Below are positions 22,593-36,752 of a stretch of DNA of 64,000 nt, in pieces (positions within the stretch are counted from its first letter, which is position 1; every line of letters starts with the position of its first letter). A program made the translations under genes and the position numbers. This DNA comes from Multifurca ochricompacta (Eukaryota; Basidiomycota; Agaricomycetes; Russulales; Russulaceae). The notes under the pieces are model-generated. The model saw only the letters and a program-made list of their open reading frames with translations. It was not told where the DNA came from and did not search any database. The stretch spans positions 62,001-126,000 of the forward strand of contig WTXG01000068.1 of the NCBI GenBank assembly GCA_022496185.1, written 5' to 3'.

Positions 22593-25006
22593 CTACACGT
22601 CGTTGACGCAAAGAAAGCGGGAGTCCGCCTGCAACTTTTCTGCTGCTGGCAGACGCCGAGAGGCCAACTTTCTGAATCTTTGCTAGTCTGGGAGACGAAA
22701 GAATGGGTTATATCAGCGGGGCAAGCTGGAAAAACGGACCTGCGAAGACCAGCCCATGCAACGAGGAATGCGATGAGAGTAGATGCGATAGACATCCCCA
22801 TAAACGCGTACGGATTATCTTCCATCTGAGTTGTAAGCTGGAGGCAGTCAGGAACGTGAGACGATGAACGTGCGAAGTAGGCTGATAAGCTGGGAGCGAA
22901 AAAAGGTATATCTCCGGGCTTACGTTCATACCGAATAGCCCTGCGATCAGAGCCCCCATCCCAATGCCCATCGTGCCGATGGATACCTACGAAACGCGGG
23001 TGATGGTAAGAAAAAAACAGGCGGAGAGGCACGTTTCGTCACCTTCAGATCAAGTGCCAGCAAGGCATTCCGATTCGAGTCTAGTATAAGCTCAACAATC
23101 TCTTGGGTCGATTGCACATTGCCCTTTTGAGTGAAAATGACATGTTTGTCAGCGAAAACACATTGTCAGAGGCGAAAGGCGATCTCAGACATGGATGTTC
23201 TCGGCTTCATTTACTATTTCTTCGACTTGCTTCGAGAATGTTTCCAAAAGTAGCTCTAGCTCTTCGTGATCGCTGAGTTGGCGACGAACGTCGTTCCGCC
23301 TATCGGTCAAATACATCGACGCTAGATCCTCGTCTATTCACAAAAGATTGTTAGGCCGAAAGTAGGTTTCCGATCACAATTCATTCACCTTGCTCCAACA
23401 CTTCCTCAAAGGACGCCTCCACCTGTTCCCAAGCATGTCAAAGGGCCTTCGAAAGAGGACTCGAGGCGGCCAAGGAAAGAAGATACTCACCAACTTCACC
23501 CTATTCTGGAAGCTTGTCAATCGTCGAGAATAATGTAACAGGCGCTTGAACTTGTCGTGATCAATATCATCTTCAAGCTCTGCGAGCAACCCGCCAACGA
23601 GGTTGCGAATGAAGACCATCTCGGCCTCCAGAGCGCTCACAACGGAGATGAAAATGGACTCCAAGGCGCTAGAAAGTCAGAGTGCCAGATTGGGCAAAAA
23701 ACTGGACGACCTCGTGACAATAGTCACATACCGAAACTCGTACGGCAGACCGTAACCCCTCGTTTTGAGATTGTGCTGAAAAAAAAATTGAAACACGTTG
23801 ATAATGGAACGACATTACCGGAAAACAGGTGAACACACCTCTAGATGGTAAAGGAACACAGAATGGAGCCGAGAGTCGGTTGATCCGTAAGTGTCGAACA
23901 AAACTACGGCATCCGCTTTGACGAGCGCCCGTATATGAAGCACGTTCACCTGACGCACAATCGATGGACGATCAGCCGGCGAGAGTGCCGCAGAGCCCAG
24001 AATTTAAAATTAAAAAATTAAAAAAAATGTACAAGGATGGCTTCTCGTCGGGGAAGAATAGTAGGAACCAGGTTTGGGATCCTGGAATCAATCTTGCGCA
24101 AATCTCGTGGCTATTCGAGACGCCCAAGGTCACCTGGATGAGCGCATGCATTCGTATGGGAAGGCGTACTTACGTTTAGACGGTGCTCTGCACACAAGTC
24201 TGACCTCTTGAACTGGCCCGAGATAGTTTTCACGTTCCCTGACGAAAAGCGAACGCGTAAGCAAGGATGACTAGAACAAGGCGAGAGAGTGGCCCAAATG
24301 GTCCATCATCAGACAATCCCGCCAGTATGGAAGGGTGAAAGGGCGGCGCGTGTTCGCGGGAATGCGTAAAAAAACTCGAGGCACATCGTCATTAATACGA
24401 AGCGCCACTTAACGCGATCCTCGTAGAACCACGCATGATTGGCACACCCGAGATACAATGAATGAGACGAAGACAAAGATGATGAAGATGAGGTGTGTGA
24501 TTGAATGGCGTTTGGCGTACCCTCTGCATCAAGAACGGTACCTATTGTGTGGAGATAAATTGATTGAGCGAGCTCGCGATATGGAAATGTAACGAGGCTG
24601 ACTCACAGCGCAACATGAGGTCTGTCTGCTGACGACCTTTGATCGCCTCTAAGACAGCTGTCTTGGCCGCTTCCTCGTGTGCGTCAGAATCATTCAAGGG
24701 ACTAGGACCAGTGGTCGGTCGAAGATTAAACTTTGTAGCCCACGACATTGAGCGAGCGTTGAGCCGGACATGAGACAATGGGTTAGCTGGAGAAGTCCGG
24801 GAATGCTGGGACAATGATGCATGATGCCATGACGGGTTCGCAAGTGTCGAGGATGATCGAATGGCATGACCATAGCTGCCGTACAAGGAACGCGATGCGA
24901 GCTTGATGAAAGATGGTTTATTGAATATACATATTATTGAAACAAGTCCCATGTGAATGAATACGGGGCCTGTTGTGCGCTTAAGGGGTCGACCTAAGTA
25001 GGACAC
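22593..25006 (-). CDS. MRS2: MRS2-type magnesium channel of the mitochondrial inner membrane
   Basis: Thirteen exons can be joined: 25006-24607, 24541-24521, 24238-24174, 24110-24033, 23949-23839, 23775-23732, 23668-23491, 23432-23399, 23333-23191, 23122-23043, 22986-22924, 22837-22740 and 22671-22593. They give the family landmarks: LRCTVLDAEG, CAEHRLNPRDLRKIDSRIPN, VNVLHIRALVKADAVVLFDT, the acidic coiled coil EDDIDHDKFKRLLHY, the first membrane helix MGIGMGALIAGLFGMN with the GMN pore motif, and the second helix AFMGMSIASTLIAFLVAWAG. The N-terminus is basic and Ser-rich like a mitochondrial presequence. Translation may start at 25006 or at the second Met (24952). CorA/MRS2 proteins form pentameric channels for matrix magnesium. 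No frameshift was seen. It is divergent from the gene at 25717. Confidence 0.92.
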
Positions 25007-25716
25007 GGACGACGGGTGAGGAGAACCGTGACACGGGAAAACGAAACAACGAAACTGTTGTTCTTCAGTTCTTCAGGGATCAAGTGGGAGGGGGCCGGGG
25101 CGGGGCCAACTGACTTATTCTCGTCATGTGACTCTCATTCACTTGAATCAGGTTCCGCTGCTCCCACACAACGTCCGATATTTAATTTAAAATTTAATAA
25201 ATTTAATTTACTTTATTTCTTTTCCTCAGCAGCAGCAGCAGCAGCAGCTTTGGACGACGTCGACATCCCCAACTCGAAACATAAACCCAGTCCCAGTGGG
25301 GAAATACGCAATTTCTGGTCCCATGCTGATCTTTTCAGGCACCGTTCAACCCCACGCACTACAAAGCGGAATTAACCTTTCAACTTACGCGTATTCACAT
25401 GTGACCATCTGACCTGACCTACCTGATGGGCACTCTTGTACATATGAGGCCTCAAACTTCATACCGTGTACGTGTACAAAAAAACAAACAAACAATGATA
25501 CCCAACCCACCCGTCCGGGGTAATCCGTTCCGGTAACTCGACAGAACGAATTTCCGTTTGACTGGTTATATTTTTTTTTTCCACGCTAGGGCAGCCAGCG
25601 CCATATCCACCGTTCCTTCCCGGGAAGGCTTCTCGATAGAGTTGGCGCTTTCACCCTCCTGCCCATAATCCATATCATGACTAGCAACTGGAATCCACTC
25701 TACCCCTTTCCCCGCA
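25007..25716. other. Divergent intergenic/promoter region
   Basis: Separates MRS2 from the gene at 25717, so it must hold both promoters. It contains an AT-rich patch (25180-25222), an (AGC)n run at 25227-25248 and poly-T near 25570. No defined sites were recognised. Confidence 0.4.
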
Positions 25717-26560
25717 ATGCCTGAGACGCGTCGACTCTTGGAAGCTGCTAGTGCCCTCTCTTATGCACTTCGCGCACACGGTGTACCCCACGCTTTCTAC
25801 GGAAGTACCTTCGTTGCCGTGCTAGCTAACAGCCCGCAAGCAGAGGTAAGACCTTGGACATTTCCTCTACGGACAGACCGCCTTTTTGTGACCTCATCGT
25901 CTTACAGGAAATTTTTTGCATCGTCGAAGGTGGGACGGTCCATCCATTTCGTCGTGTCAGGCAGGCCCTGACCGGCAACGCGGACCTGACCATCACACCC
26001 TCTCCCTGGAGTAATCGGTATACTCTAATGCACTTCCGTCTCTGGAGAGCGACGATCTCGCTCAACGGTACCTTCATAGACTGCACACAAAATACCACCG
26101 CTGTATCCCTCCAATAGAGGTGAGACTCCCTTTTCTGACTATCCGCACCCGTTACGGACTCCCGCTGACGTCGCCATCGACCTTCCTTCCCAGATCGAAA
26201 TCCTCGCGGCGGGAGAATCTGGCCCGCGGCGCCTCGATGCACTCACAGTGGCAATTGTCAGTCGAGTACCTTTCCTGACCACTTCTGAGTTTGTGCGGGC
26301 GAAGCTAAACGCTTGGATGATGTGCGCACTGTCTCCGTTCATGTTCGCCCATCCACACACCACCACTGATCCTTGATGACTTTTCCCTTACTAGTCGAGG
26401 CTCAGAACGGGATGCACAAGACATTGTCTTTATTTTCTGTCGATATTGGAATAATATCGACATTAATCGCATCCCTGAACACGACATGGATCGATTTGTG
26501 GAGGTGGTGGGTGCAGCTGCGCCGGGATGGGCAGCGATAAAACGGAAATATGGTATGTGA
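25717..26560 (+). CDS. Small nucleotidyltransferase-like protein, uncharacterised
   Basis: Five exons join in frame: 25717-25845, 25908-26017, 26080-26119, 26194-26321 and 26395-26560, giving 190 residues. It reads MPETRRLLEAASALSYALRA, then HGVPHAFYGST, EIFCIVEGGTVHPFRRVRQA, IEILAAGESGPRRLDA, VPFLTTSEFVRAKL, SERDAQDIVFIFCRYWNN and ends AIKRKYGM. The pattern (an early GxS-like helix, then IEIL with an acidic strand, then xxRDAQDI) resembles the minimal nucleotidyltransferase fold of many basidiomycete hypothetical proteins. The classical GS...DxD metal triad is not clearly present, so activity is uncertain. No function is assigned. Confidence 0.7.
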
Positions 26561-27974
26561 GATTGCAACGTGGACTATAAACACCCCCCGAAGCCAATCA
26601 AAAAAACAAGCATGTACCAAACACACATAGGGTGTACTTACCTCGGGCAGCTTCATTTTGTTTTTCTTTTCTTTTGTTTTTTTCAACTGTAATACTTCGC
26701 ATTTGGACACACACGTACGATATGATATGTACGGCACTTCTGGCCCCTATCATGCATGTAACCCGTAACCGCTTCCTCTTTCACAGAGAGATACCCAAAT
26801 GCCAATGCCTCATGGCAGGTATCAACGATACCGGCTAGTCGCGAAGTGTTCTGGTTCTGGTTCTGGTTCTAGGGCTTCGTACCCCAAAACCCGATGGGAG
26901 GGTGATGATCGGTGTGGGCGGTGGAGGGGGGAAAACATGCCGCGGGGAACTAAATACGGCAGGAGACCTCCGATTCACTCACTTCTAATTGCAATTGGGT
27001 CGAGCGGAAGTAGATTGATTTATGCAGAGATGGCTTTATCAATCAATCATATCACAATGGTCCGGCTGCGAGGGCTGCCGATGACATGTTTGTGTGTGTA
27101 TGGTGTAATGGTATGTGCACACATACATTTCATTTACATTTGCCATCTGCCATCAGCCATCAGAAAAGTACGGCTATCCCGATCAAACACAACCTGGGGT
27201 ATAACCGGGTGGGTCTAGAACTTCATCGGTTGAAGTCTAAAACCCAGAGACAAATGCCAATAGACAATAAAATGTGCGCCATACTCGTCGGGGAGAGGGG
27301 CGAGGGGGAGAAATGGCCGATACCTCGGGACCCAATCATATTGATCGTGCACATCGCAATTTGTCGATTTCGCTATCATGATAAATGACCTGACCATTGA
27401 TTGTTGAATGTACATCTATGTATTTGGCCCTGCAAGTTCAAAGCGCAGCGCGCATGATGAAGCTATTGGTGCAACTGCGTGCGGCGGCGCGCCTTTGTTG
27501 CCCAAGTGCCTTTGATTGGGTTGAGTAAGAAAGCAAGCCAGCCGAACTCACGGAATCTTGGGGGTCCCCCCCCTTTAACTTTAAACACGTTTATGGCCGT
27601 GTCGCTTGCCCTGTGTTGATAATGGGGGGTTCTACGGTTCGGCCCATCCCACTTGTTACCTTCCTCTTCTTCCTCTTCCTTCTTCCCAAGCGGACTTTCC
27701 AAAGCGGGGTTGGTTAATCAAGTAAGAATAGGAAATTTTTTTAAAAAGGTTTCCTTCTTTTTTTTTTGCAGAGCCCCGAATGATCATGGCCAATTGTCAT
27801 TTGTGAACTTACGCGGCGCATGGCGGGCGTGGGGGGGCGTAAAGTTTAAAATGTCAATTCCATGATGCGGAGTAACGTGTGACAATATAGTTGTCACGAT
27901 GTCACGAGAGCATTACGCGTCGCGTCAGAGCTTCAGAGTGTGGGAAACAAATTTGCAGCCTTAAACCTTCAATC
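26561..27974. other. Intergenic, no supported gene
   Basis: Contains a GTTCTG triple repeat (26848-26870), poly-T tracts and no credible exons. The last ~100 bp should hold the RPT6 promoter. Confidence 0.45.
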
Positions 27975-29631
<1,657 letters not shown>

Positions 29632-30220
29632 TTCATTCTGAGCCACTGCCACTGCAAATGTATTTTAGTATCTCCTTGTTGGTCCGGCCAATATACCATC
29701 CAGCATATATTCACAGGCGTGCTATCGATCATGTCTGCTATCTCTTCGTGCTTCGTGGCATGATCCAAGGGAAATTATAATGAATGGGGGAAGGGGGGTG
29801 TAGAACGTTGCGTACGTACTTAATTATGTGTATGTGTACATGTATGAAGAACCGAACGAGGAAGGGCTGTCTTGCACTCTACGCGCTAAAAGCCTTTTTT
29901 TTAATACGCCACCTACGCCACCGCCGCTAAATAAATAATATGAAAATGAGTTTTCAGTTTGTATTTTCAGTTGGTGTGTAAGAGAAAGTTAGAGAGCACT
30001 GACTCACGGGCAGAGGGGTCGAGGTCGAGGGGGTCGAGTCGAGGAATGAGAAAAAGATCCAAAATAGGAAAGATGGGGGGCCCATAGCCAATGGCCACTA
30101 GCGGCTCTACGACTCTTACCACAAACGAAACGCTTTTCGCACTCGCACTTTGACTCACTCTGACTGAGTTATCCCCACTTTCCTCACAATTTTCACTTGA
30201 GTATAAGGATACCCATTAAT
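29632..30220. other. Intergenic between RPT6 and the oxysterol-binding protein gene
   Basis: Both neighbours run rightward. It should hold the RPT6 terminator and the promoter of the next gene. No particular signal was recognised. Confidence 0.4.
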
Positions 30221-32397
30221 ATGGCATCTCATAAAGCTGAAGATCATATCCTTACTACCGTCGATACCATCGAGGACCGTCCTACTACCGTCGACCCAGA
30301 GGAACAGGATGTGCAGGCCAAAGCCATCGATGTTCCAGAGGATACAGGGGAAGGTGATAAGCTTAGAATGATAGTACAACTCGTCAAGCGCTCCTTCGGT
30401 GTCAAAGATCTTGCTTCAATGTGCGCATAGATTCGGTGCTCATCCTCATCCACATCTATTTTACCCTGCTTTTTTTTTTCTTTACCTAGGCGTCTCTCAT
30501 TACCAGCATCGTTACTAGAACCCATGCCCAACCTCGAGTATTGGCATTACCTTGATAGGCCCGACCTATTCACCACGTACATCGTTACTGCTTTCATGTG
30601 ATTGACAGCTAGTTGATCAGCAGCATTCAGGATAAACGATCACGAGGACCCGTTTGAGCGCATGCTGGCCGTGCTGCGCTTTACCTTCTCTAAGGATATC
30701 CGTCACCTCGTACGTACCTCCATTCCAACCCCTTGAACAGATTATCATAGTAAGCTCTTTGGCGCCCAGCGTGGTAAACCCTGCAAGCCCTACAACTCCG
30801 TCCTTGGTGAGAAATTCCGCGCACACTGGAACGTCGCGCCTATCTCGTATGACCCTGAGGACCGCACACCGATTATCACCACCCATGTGGATCCCCTCCC
30901 AAAGCCGGATATCAGCCACTCCGAAACAGGCAGCATCATAGCTTCTAAGGGGTCGCTTAAATATAGTCGTGTGGGCGCAATCGGAAGCCTGCTCTCCATG
31001 AAAGGATGGTCCTCACCCAGCGTGGACAGGCCATCGTCGACCGTCATCGAGTCAAACCTTTCCGCGCAACGCTCGAACCTTTCCCTCGCCTCGACGCGCA
31101 CGGGCGAGTCTGCCTCCGCATCAACGTCCTCCCCGCCGACGTCTATGTCCACGACAGGTGGTACACTGCGCGTGGCGTACCTAACGGAGCAGATTTCGCA
31201 CCACCCGCCGATTAGCGCGTATGTCGCCTCATGCCCTACGCGGCACATCACCCTCTCGGGCATCGACCAGATCTCCGTGCGGGTACTTCCGTCTGCTAGC
31301 GTGCGCGTCTCCTCGGGCGCTATGAACAAGGGCCTGTTCGTAACGCTGGACGGTGGGCCCGGTGTGGGGGAACGCTACCAGATCACCCACCCTGTTGCAC
31401 ATGTTAATGGCTTGCTTCGAGGCAGTTTTTATGCTACCGTTCACGAGAGCACAATTGTGACGTGCACTGGAGGCCCCGGCGTCGGAGATGGTGACATGTT
31501 GCGAGCAATCATCGAATACAAAGAGGAGGTACGCGAACATCTTCCTTTTTTTTTTTTTTCTTTTGTTTTCAGGCACTGAACCGAGTAAAAATGAATAATC
31601 ATATTGCAGAGCTGGCTTGGGAAGCCACATTTCGCGGTGGAGGGTGTGGTGCACCGGTACAAGCCAGGCTCTCACGAGCATGAAGAATGGACCAAAGTGA
31701 AGCATGTCCCGCCCGCCCGCGTCGAAGCTCACTTTGAGGGATCCTGGCGCACCGTCGTACGCTGGCGTCTCGCTGAGTCCTCGTCCTCATCGTCTGAGCA
31801 GTTGGCGACTGGTGGAGGCAAAGGTAAAAGAGCTTCGTCGTCGTCATCATCGTCGTTGTCGTCGTCGGCGGTCAATACAGAGTGGACGACATTGATCGAT
31901 CTCACGCCTTTACGTGCGGTACCCAAGAGTGTACGGCCCATCTCACGACAATTGCCGAGCGAGAGTCGGCGGTTGTGGGATAGCGTGACAAGTCGGTTGT
32001 TGAGAAAGGAGTTTAGTGAGGCGACACGTGCGAAACAGGTTATTGAACAGCGTCAGCGGGACGAAGCAGCTGAACGGAAGCGACGTGGTGTAGAGTGCGT
32101 ACTCTCTCCCGTTTTGTATTTCCTCTTTCCTCTATTCCCCTCCCTCCCCCTTTGTTTTTTTCCTTTGTTCCTTCCTTTTCTATATTTTTTTGGGTTAGGG
32201 TTGTTGATAGAAGGTGGGGTGCCGTTTCCAGGTTCGTATCGCGGTATTTTGAGAAGGACATACAAAGCGGCGTACCGACTCTCACGCAAGCGGGGAGAGA
32301 AGCGCTAGAGGAAGAGCTCAAGTACGAAGACGAAGACGAAGGGGAGAAGGGCGATGCAGGAGATGGCAACGACCAGACGCCTGCACCAGCATCATAA
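30221..32397 (+). CDS. Oxysterol-binding protein-related lipid transfer protein (OSH/ORP family)
   Basis: Six exons (30221-30420, 30490-30576, 30631-30709, 30755-31528, 31610-32094, 32214-32397) give about 602 residues. Family motifs are RLSLPASLLEPMPNLEYWHY, a KPYNSVLGE core with FRAHW, the fingerprint EQISHHPP and ISAYVAS, then KPHFAVEGVVHRY and EWTKVKHVPPARVEAHFEG. The C-terminus RYFEKDI... is followed by an acidic Asp/Glu tail. ORPs exchange sterols and phosphoinositides at membrane contact sites. There is no PH, ankyrin or GOLD domain, so it is a short ORP like yeast Osh4-7, but with a longer Ser-rich insert (after LAESSSSSSEQ). The acceptor of exon 4 was chosen to keep phase. Convergent with the next gene. 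Confidence 0.9.
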
Positions 32398-32703
32398 ACT
32401 ACATAGGAAAGTTACCATCTTAGTGATGACGACGACGACGATGATGATGATGATATATACCCTTTCCCATGTCTTGTCATGTTACTGAACAGTCAAGTTC
32501 AGTCCGGTCGACCGTCTCTTTTAGCTTAGTCTAGGTTTTTTTGTTGATATGCCATCGGACGTTATTATCATCACTATCAAATATTACGGGTGCATCAAAT
32601 CATCAACAACTCTAGAATTGTTTTTCTAAAAAGAGGGTGGGGGGGGGGGGGGAGAAACCGGAAATCGGACACGACCAGATCGAACGTTTCATTCATCAAG
32701 TTA

Positions 32704-34044
32704 CTACTTCGACACGGTCCCAGCATCGGGTGGTGGCGGAGGCGGCTTCAAACCCGCCTCTTTGAGTGACACCACGGCACCACGCGCAGCCTTGTGTAGA
32801 GCCCCTTCGACCTCGCTTGTACGGTCCTGTGTCGATTCCACATGATCCTGTGAACCCGATTGAGTCTTCGCAGCACCTCCCCCAACGCCACCGCCTCCAG
32901 GCGTAATGCCAAGGCCTTCGCGCTCAGCGACAGCGCGCACGTCCGAATCCAGTCGTATCGCATCGCCCAACTTACGATCGCGAGCCCAAAACTCGGCCGC
33001 GCGTGTGCGCAACTCAGGTGCGCGCTGTATGCCTGTCGAACTCAGACGAAGTAAATGCGTGCGGGCGACAATCGAGTCTGACGTTCTGGAGAAGGCGGCG
33101 AGGGTTGTTCTCAGAGGTGGCGTGTAAGGTGGTGCCGGGAGGAGGTGGATGGTCAGTGGGAGGGCTAGGAAGAGAGCTTGGCGGAGGGACCAGAGTACGT
33201 CGTGCCACTGTTCTCCGAGAGAGTTAGTCCGTCGTGGAAGGAAAAAAAAATAGAAATAAAGATAAAAACAAGGACACTATGTGATAGGGAGAGAGGACAA
33301 CAACATACCATGATGATCTCATTCCCGTTGAATTGGTGATGTTTTTGGCGTGAGGGGATCATGATGGGGACTGTATAAGCCCAGTAGGCCTCGGCGAGAG
33401 CGGAGAAAATGAGTAGCATAATGCTGAGACCGCGTCTGGATTCGCGCGCGGTACCGTGTATGGTCACCAAGCCGAGCATGGTCGCTGCAAGGGTGTAGGA
33501 GAGCAGCGTAGGCGCGAGGACGTGTAGCGCATAGTCCGTCTCCGATGTGCAATGAGTGCATGTTTGAACAGCGCGTTGACCGAACCTGCGAGCAAACAGG
33601 AAAAGCAAAAAAAAAAAAAAGAAATCCAGATTAGGGTGACCAAATAATAATAATAGTAAAAGAAAAATAGAAGCACCGGACGAGCATTGTACGGGCGTCT
33701 ACGGACGCTAGACGTGCGAGAAGCTTTTCGAAAGCGGGAGGGAGAGCTGTGTTGTCGGAATCATTCCGCAAGAACGCGGCGCGGATGACGGATTGCGGTG
33801 CATTGAGCGGGAGTTGTAAGGAGGTGAACAGGTTGGGAGGACGGGCGAACAGGATATTGAACAAGTGATATAGTGTGTACAGCGCGAGTAAGATGGAGAT
33901 TGGAGTGCGGAGGGGTGCCGGTGCCGGTGGTGAAGACTGTTTCTTTTTTGACCTGAGCTTGAAGAGAAAACGCACGATGAAGGGGAGTAATAAAGAACAA
34001 ATTGTTGGTAGCCATTGGTCGAGTGAGGCTGAGAGTAAAGGCAT
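32704..34044 (-). CDS. Conserved-looking fungal membrane protein, unknown function
   Basis: Three exons (34044-33677, 33585-33309, 33207-32704) join in phase to give 382 residues. Hydrophobic segments are ICSLLLPFIVRFLF, ISILLALYTLYHLFNILF, VLAPTLLSYTLAATMLGLVT and SIMLLIFSALAEAYWAYTV, with a further WSLRQALFLALPLTIHLL. Between helices 2 and 3 lies a CX2C pair (QTCTHCTSETDYALH) that could bind a metal or form a disulfide. The C-terminal third is polar (RTRAAEFWARDRKLGDAIRL) and ends Pro- and Gly-rich. I do not recognise a named family. Convergent with the oxysterol-binding protein gene, 306 bp away, where a 14-nt G run lies (32639-32652). Confidence 0.7.
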
Positions 34045-34146
34045 GATGGATCATAGCATTAGTACATTAGCACCGGCCATCTACTACTTGCCCCTGCCCT
34101 ACCCCTGCCCCTGTATTATAGTTAAGTATTACTTAAAATTAATTAA

Positions 34147-34219
34147 GGTTCAATGGTCTAGTGGTTATGATTTCTGTCTTACACACAGAAGGTCTCCGGT
34201 TCGATCCCGGATTGAACCA
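34147..34219 (+). tRNA. tRNA-Val (anticodon UAC), no intron
   Basis: 73 nt folding into a full cloverleaf. The acceptor GGTTCAA pairs with TTGAACC, with A as discriminator base. The anticodon arm TCTGT-CTTACAC-ACAGA places TAC in the loop, and the T arm contains GGTTCGATCCC (B box). TGGTCTAGTGG forms the A box. A T-rich tract just downstream (34229-34238) can act as the RNA polymerase III terminator. Confidence 0.95.
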
Positions 34220-35224
34220 ACCTTTTCATTTTTTTTGTTGCGTTTTTTTTTTGATCCAATTGCGAGAATGTCACAATTATGGGCATTCCATTTCAAAATT
34301 ATTCAAGATATTAGTTGGGTCGGGTCAACTCGGAAACCTGGCAGGAACAGGGGTTTATAATATTGACCTATTGCTCACCATTGCAAATATATCCACCAAA
34401 GGCCCCAAGTAAAGTGCTATATTTGTGTCTGTCCGTCCACACAAGTCAGGCGTGACGACAGGATCAGTACCTTGCAATAGTGGTTATCCTTCTCTAGTGG
34501 GCACGAGATGACCGCTACGTTTTAATCGTGTAAGATCGAAGCTATTTATGATCAGGCCCTACATATCGTACAGCAACGGGTTACGTTGCCCGTCTCGATG
34601 CAATTTGTCCTTAGACGTTATAGCGTCTCCCACTACATCACCCACACAGCAATATGTCACGGGCACGTGCAAGCAGGCAGCTCTTGCTGCCACTTGGCAA
34701 ATAGCAATTATCAAATCAGATCCTCAAGTTCAGGGTTTAAGGGAGATTGTAGCCTCTTTAGGAGATCGGGCAATCTCGTGTCCTGAGAGGTGCCTTGGAA
34801 CTAATTCTGCAGTCATAACGGAGCAACGAAAAATATGCTCGGCTCGTGATTTGTTCGCGGGGGGGGGGGGGGGGGATCTCGCGATCAAGTCTAGTCTATA
34901 TAGCCTCAGCCTTAATTCCGTCAGCCCCAATTCCGCAAACTCTCCTCGATCTCACAGCCGCACTGCCATAGGAACCGGTAAGTACATAGTGGAGACACCA
35001 TTGGAACGAGGCTGCGATGGGCACTGTAGCGCGAGAAATTTGATATGATAGGCTTGATCATCCACTTACATACCATCTGTCAACTGCGTGTGCTGTGGTT
35101 TCCCGCCCATCTCTGGGCTCCTAGATGATCGATCATTTAGACCCTCGCGGGTGCATTTGTCCTCCCATTCTACTTTCCGCTTGCTTCCTTCAAACCAACT
35201 CTCACCCGCGGCTCCAGACTAGTA
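34220..35224. other. Intergenic, with a 17-nt G run
   Basis: No supported gene. A pure G tract lies at 34859-34875. A 166-codon open frame across it is probably chance. Confidence 0.45.
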
Positions 35225-36349
35225 ATGCCTATTCGCATTTTTCGCAGTAAGGTTGCCTCTGCACGAAAGAACAGCAGCAGAAAACCTCTTCGTGGTGACT
35301 TCTCTTCCGTCTCTGGAATGCAGCAGGCGAACAGTGCCTGGCGTAGACTCAGCTCAGGTGCCCGGAATCTTATATGCATCTGCGGAACAGATTCCATGTA
35401 CGAAGACGACGACTTCGGTCCCAGCATAGAAACTTTTTATGCATGGACAGGAGACGATGCATCCTGGACGGCTCCAATGAGCCCCACGACATCGTTGTAC
35501 ATGTCACCAGCGGCCCCGACCAGAGGACAACGCGTGCACTTCCACCCGGAGAGAGCCCGTGGGAACGAGAAGGAGGAATTAAGGGGCAACAAAACGGACA
35601 AGTTCAAGCGGTTAACGCAGACGTCGCAATCTGGGATGGTGGTGGCGCAGATACATGAAAAACGATGCGCCCGTCCACAAGCAGAAACAAGCCAGCTTTA
35701 CGACCATGTATCTTTTCTCCATCTGACGGAGAGGTCGTCGATGGAGACTACAGCAACGACAACAGCAACAACAACGACGGAAAATCCGCGCCCAATGGCT
35801 ATCGGGGATATCCCAGAGGCGCGGAGAAGGTTGATGGCCCACTACCCCATCTGGGGAGATGGGAACAAAAGTGACGCCTGCCCGTCAAGGTTGTTGGGAT
35901 CATCGACCAGTGCCCAGGCGCTTGAGAAGACGAAGACGAAGAGGGAAGGACATGATGAGAGAATGGATTGTGCAGATGCGCGTAGAGCCTGGGAGGCCAC
36001 AAAGCGACGAGTTCTTTACATCGAGGAGCATGGCTCGTTGCCAGACGATGAGAGAGAAGATGCAGAGGGAGCCCCACGAGAACGCCGCGCCCGGCGGAGA
36101 AAATGCTGGGCAGAAGAGGTGATTAGAGGGCAGGAGACAAGGGCGGTAAAGAAACGGCGGCGCAACGGAGGGTGGTGGGTACGTGAGAACGGGATTCTCG
36201 CGCAATTGGTAGGTTCCCATGCCATAAGTCATCCAAAGAAATGTTCTCATATAATCACCAGTCAGAGCATGCACGTGTTCCAGAGAACTGCTCGTGCTGA
36301 TGAGAGGGTTATCGGGCGGCGTCCAGGTCTAGTTGATATTATTTATTGA
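35225..36349 (+). CDS. Hypothetical basic, low-complexity protein
   Basis: An uninterrupted 374-codon frame from MPIRIFRSKVASARKNSSRK. It is rich in Arg, Lys, Glu and Thr, with a Thr run (METTATTTATTTTENPRP) and a basic segment (RERRARRRK, VKKRRRNGGWW) that could be a nuclear signal. A region resembling a helical patch (ADARRAWEATKRRVLYIEEH) is present. There is no signal peptide, membrane segment or known domain. Its length and clean start argue for a gene, but its composition is compatible with a chance frame in GC-rich DNA. Confidence 0.45.
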   Translation: MPIRIFRSKVASARKNSSRKPLRGDFSSVSGMQQANSAWRRLSSGARNLICICGTDSMYEDDDFGPSIETFYAWTGDDASWTAPMSPTTSLYMSPAAPTRGQRVHFHPERARGNEKEELRGNKTDKFKRLTQTSQSGMVVAQIHEKRCARPQAETSQLYDHVSFLHLTERSSMETTATTTATTTTENPRPMAIGDIPEARRRLMAHYPIWGDGNKSDACPSRLLGSSTSAQALEKTKTKREGHDERMDCADARRAWEATKRRVLYIEEHGSLPDDEREDAEGAPRERRARRRKCWAEEVIRGQETRAVKKRRRNGGWWVRENGILAQLVGSHAISHPKKCSHIITSQSMHVFQRTARADERVIGRRPGLVDIIY

Positions 36350-36752
36350 ATCATCAATCATCTTGTTGTTTTGTTAAAGGAAGGAGAAGGCACACTTGTA
36401 CATACAAATTACATTTTATTATTTATTTTTTTTATACTTCTTATCTCAGTGCACGTGATCTGCAGGATTTGTTTGCGCTGCGCTGCGCACACCACCAAAC
36501 AAAGACCTCGTTGCTCGTCAATTCATTGAGAGGCACTAATGTGGATGGATAGTTCCAAATCCTGGGATTTCGTTAGGTGGACTTGCCAGGCACCCCACGA
36601 GCAGTTCCACATGGCGGATACAAAAAAACGCCGAAGCATTCGTCGTTATGATAATTTACGGCACGCTACCACGCTTCCTCCCTATCGCCGAAAAGCAAAT
36701 ACGGTTTTTTTACTTCGGTTGTAGCGCGACTCTCGACAACTCTCGATGACAC

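Noticed and set aside
34548..35048. A 166-codon open frame crossing the 17-nt G run
   Set aside because: The G run encodes poly-Gly in the middle, composition on either side is not protein-like, and no motif or exon border supports it.
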